Shown: positions 5,798-5,895 of the stretch, piece by piece | Layout: every line of letters starts with the position of its first letter | How positions within the stretch are numbered: position 1 is the first letter of the stretch | Source of the DNA: Chlamydiales bacterium | GTDB lineage: Bacteria > Chlamydiota > Chlamydiia > Chlamydiales > FEN-1388 | DNA length: 5,895 nucleotides | Assembly (NCBI GenBank): GCA_021372185.1 | Contig: JAJFUY010000006.1 | Location: forward strand, 1 to 5,895 | Direction: 5' to 3' | Notes under the pieces: generated by a model | The model's input: only the letters and a program-made list of their open reading frames with translations | What the model was told of the DNA's origin: nothing | The model's database searches: none | Translations under genes and position numbers: made by a program

Positions 5798-5827
5798 TTG
5801 AAAGAAGCGAACACTCCGGTTTATAAA
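5798..5827 (+). promoter_or_regulatory. Sigma70-like promoter of the right-edge gene
   Basis: TTGAAA (5798-5803) and TATAAA (5822-5827) each match the consensus at 5 of 6 positions and are separated by 18 bp. This is the best promoter in the window. Transcription would start near 5834, giving a leader of about 30 nt that contains a perfect Shine-Dalgarno. Confidence 0.6.
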
Positions 5828-5837
5828 AGTTTAAACC
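5818..5837. repeat. Inverted repeat overlapping the -10 box
   Basis: GGTTTA (5818-5823) and TAAACC (5832-5837) are perfect inverted copies 8 bp apart. The right copy is part of the 8-bp palindrome GTTTAAAC (5829-5836). It covers the -10 element and the expected start of transcription, where a repressor operator would lie. Chance cannot be excluded in AT-rich DNA. Confidence 0.4.
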
Positions 5838-5850
5838 AAAAACCAAAAAC
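5834..5850 (+). repeat. AACCAAA heptamer tandem repeat in the leader
   Basis: Two full AACCAAA units and a partial AAC lie between the inverted repeat and the Shine-Dalgarno of the right-edge gene. The resulting leader is purine-rich and lacks G and T, so it should be unstructured and favour ribosome access. Confidence 0.55.
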
Positions 5851-5856
5851 AGGAGG
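5851..5856 (+). promoter_or_regulatory. Perfect Shine-Dalgarno of the right-edge gene
   Basis: AGGAGG lies 6 nt upstream of the ATG at 5863. It is the only perfect site in front of a gene in this window, and it fixes the start of the truncated gene. Confidence 0.8.
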
Positions 5857-5862
5857 TTCGCA

Positions 5863-5895
5863 ATGAGAAAGTATGACTATACAGGAAAAACGGTG
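5863..5895 (+). CDS. Start of an unidentified gene, cut by the window edge
   Basis: Only 11 codons are visible (MRKYDYTGKTV), so the product cannot be identified. The beginning is reminiscent of two groups: short-chain dehydrogenases, whose first strand often follows a GK-V motif, and IS110-type transposases, in which a short lead precedes the catalytic Asp strand. Neither can be chosen from this sequence. The promoter, AGGAGG and spacing make a real gene likely. Its strong translation signals differ from those of its neighbours, which fits either a highly expressed gene or one of foreign origin. Confidence 0.65.
   Translation, partial: MRKYDYTGKTV

Overview
The window most likely comes from a member of the Chlamydiota, probably an environmental (Parachlamydiales-type) lineage. 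The main reason is gene order. A gene for an uncharacterised helical protein, a MqnC-type radical SAM enzyme and miaA lie next to each other here, matching my recollection of the CT768-CT767-CT766 block of Chlamydia trachomatis. The moderate GC content and the scarcity of strong Shine-Dalgarno sites fit but do not prove this. The assignment rests on memory of synteny and family motifs, not on a search.

Left part (1-3384): a partial minus-strand gene (N-terminal 228 residues of a helical, coiled-coil-like protein) diverges from mqnC, which encodes a menaquinone enzyme of the futalosine pathway. mqnC converges on miaA across a 120-bp gap that holds a long AT-rich hairpin built from a GAATAA hexanucleotide repeat. 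miaA is the second gene of a likely two-gene minus-strand operon; the first encodes a small YhbQ/UPF0213-type GIY-YIG protein, 7 bp upstream.

Middle (3406-5225): a DusC-like tRNA-dihydrouridine synthase diverges from the GIY-YIG gene across only about 21 bp. It ends tail-to-tail with a minus-strand gene, the two stop codons sharing one TTAA. That second gene looks like a methylenetetrahydrofolate-reductase-fold protein in which the usual catalytic residues seem to be replaced.

Right part (5226-5895): a divergent promoter region, then a small four-helix membrane protein of the DUF1761 type with a Cys/His-containing loop. At the edge, the first 11 codons of another gene follow a good sigma70-like promoter, a short palindrome and a perfect AGGAGG.

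Functionally, two genes are tRNA-modification enzymes (i6A37 by MiaA, dihydrouridine by the Dus enzyme), one makes menaquinone, and the rest are poorly characterised. I see no rRNA, tRNA, CRISPR array, complete insertion sequence or obvious new multi-gene system. The points most worth a second look are the altered MTHFR-like protein, the Cys/His loop in the DUF1761 protein, the hexanucleotide-repeat terminator and the truncated gene at the right edge.
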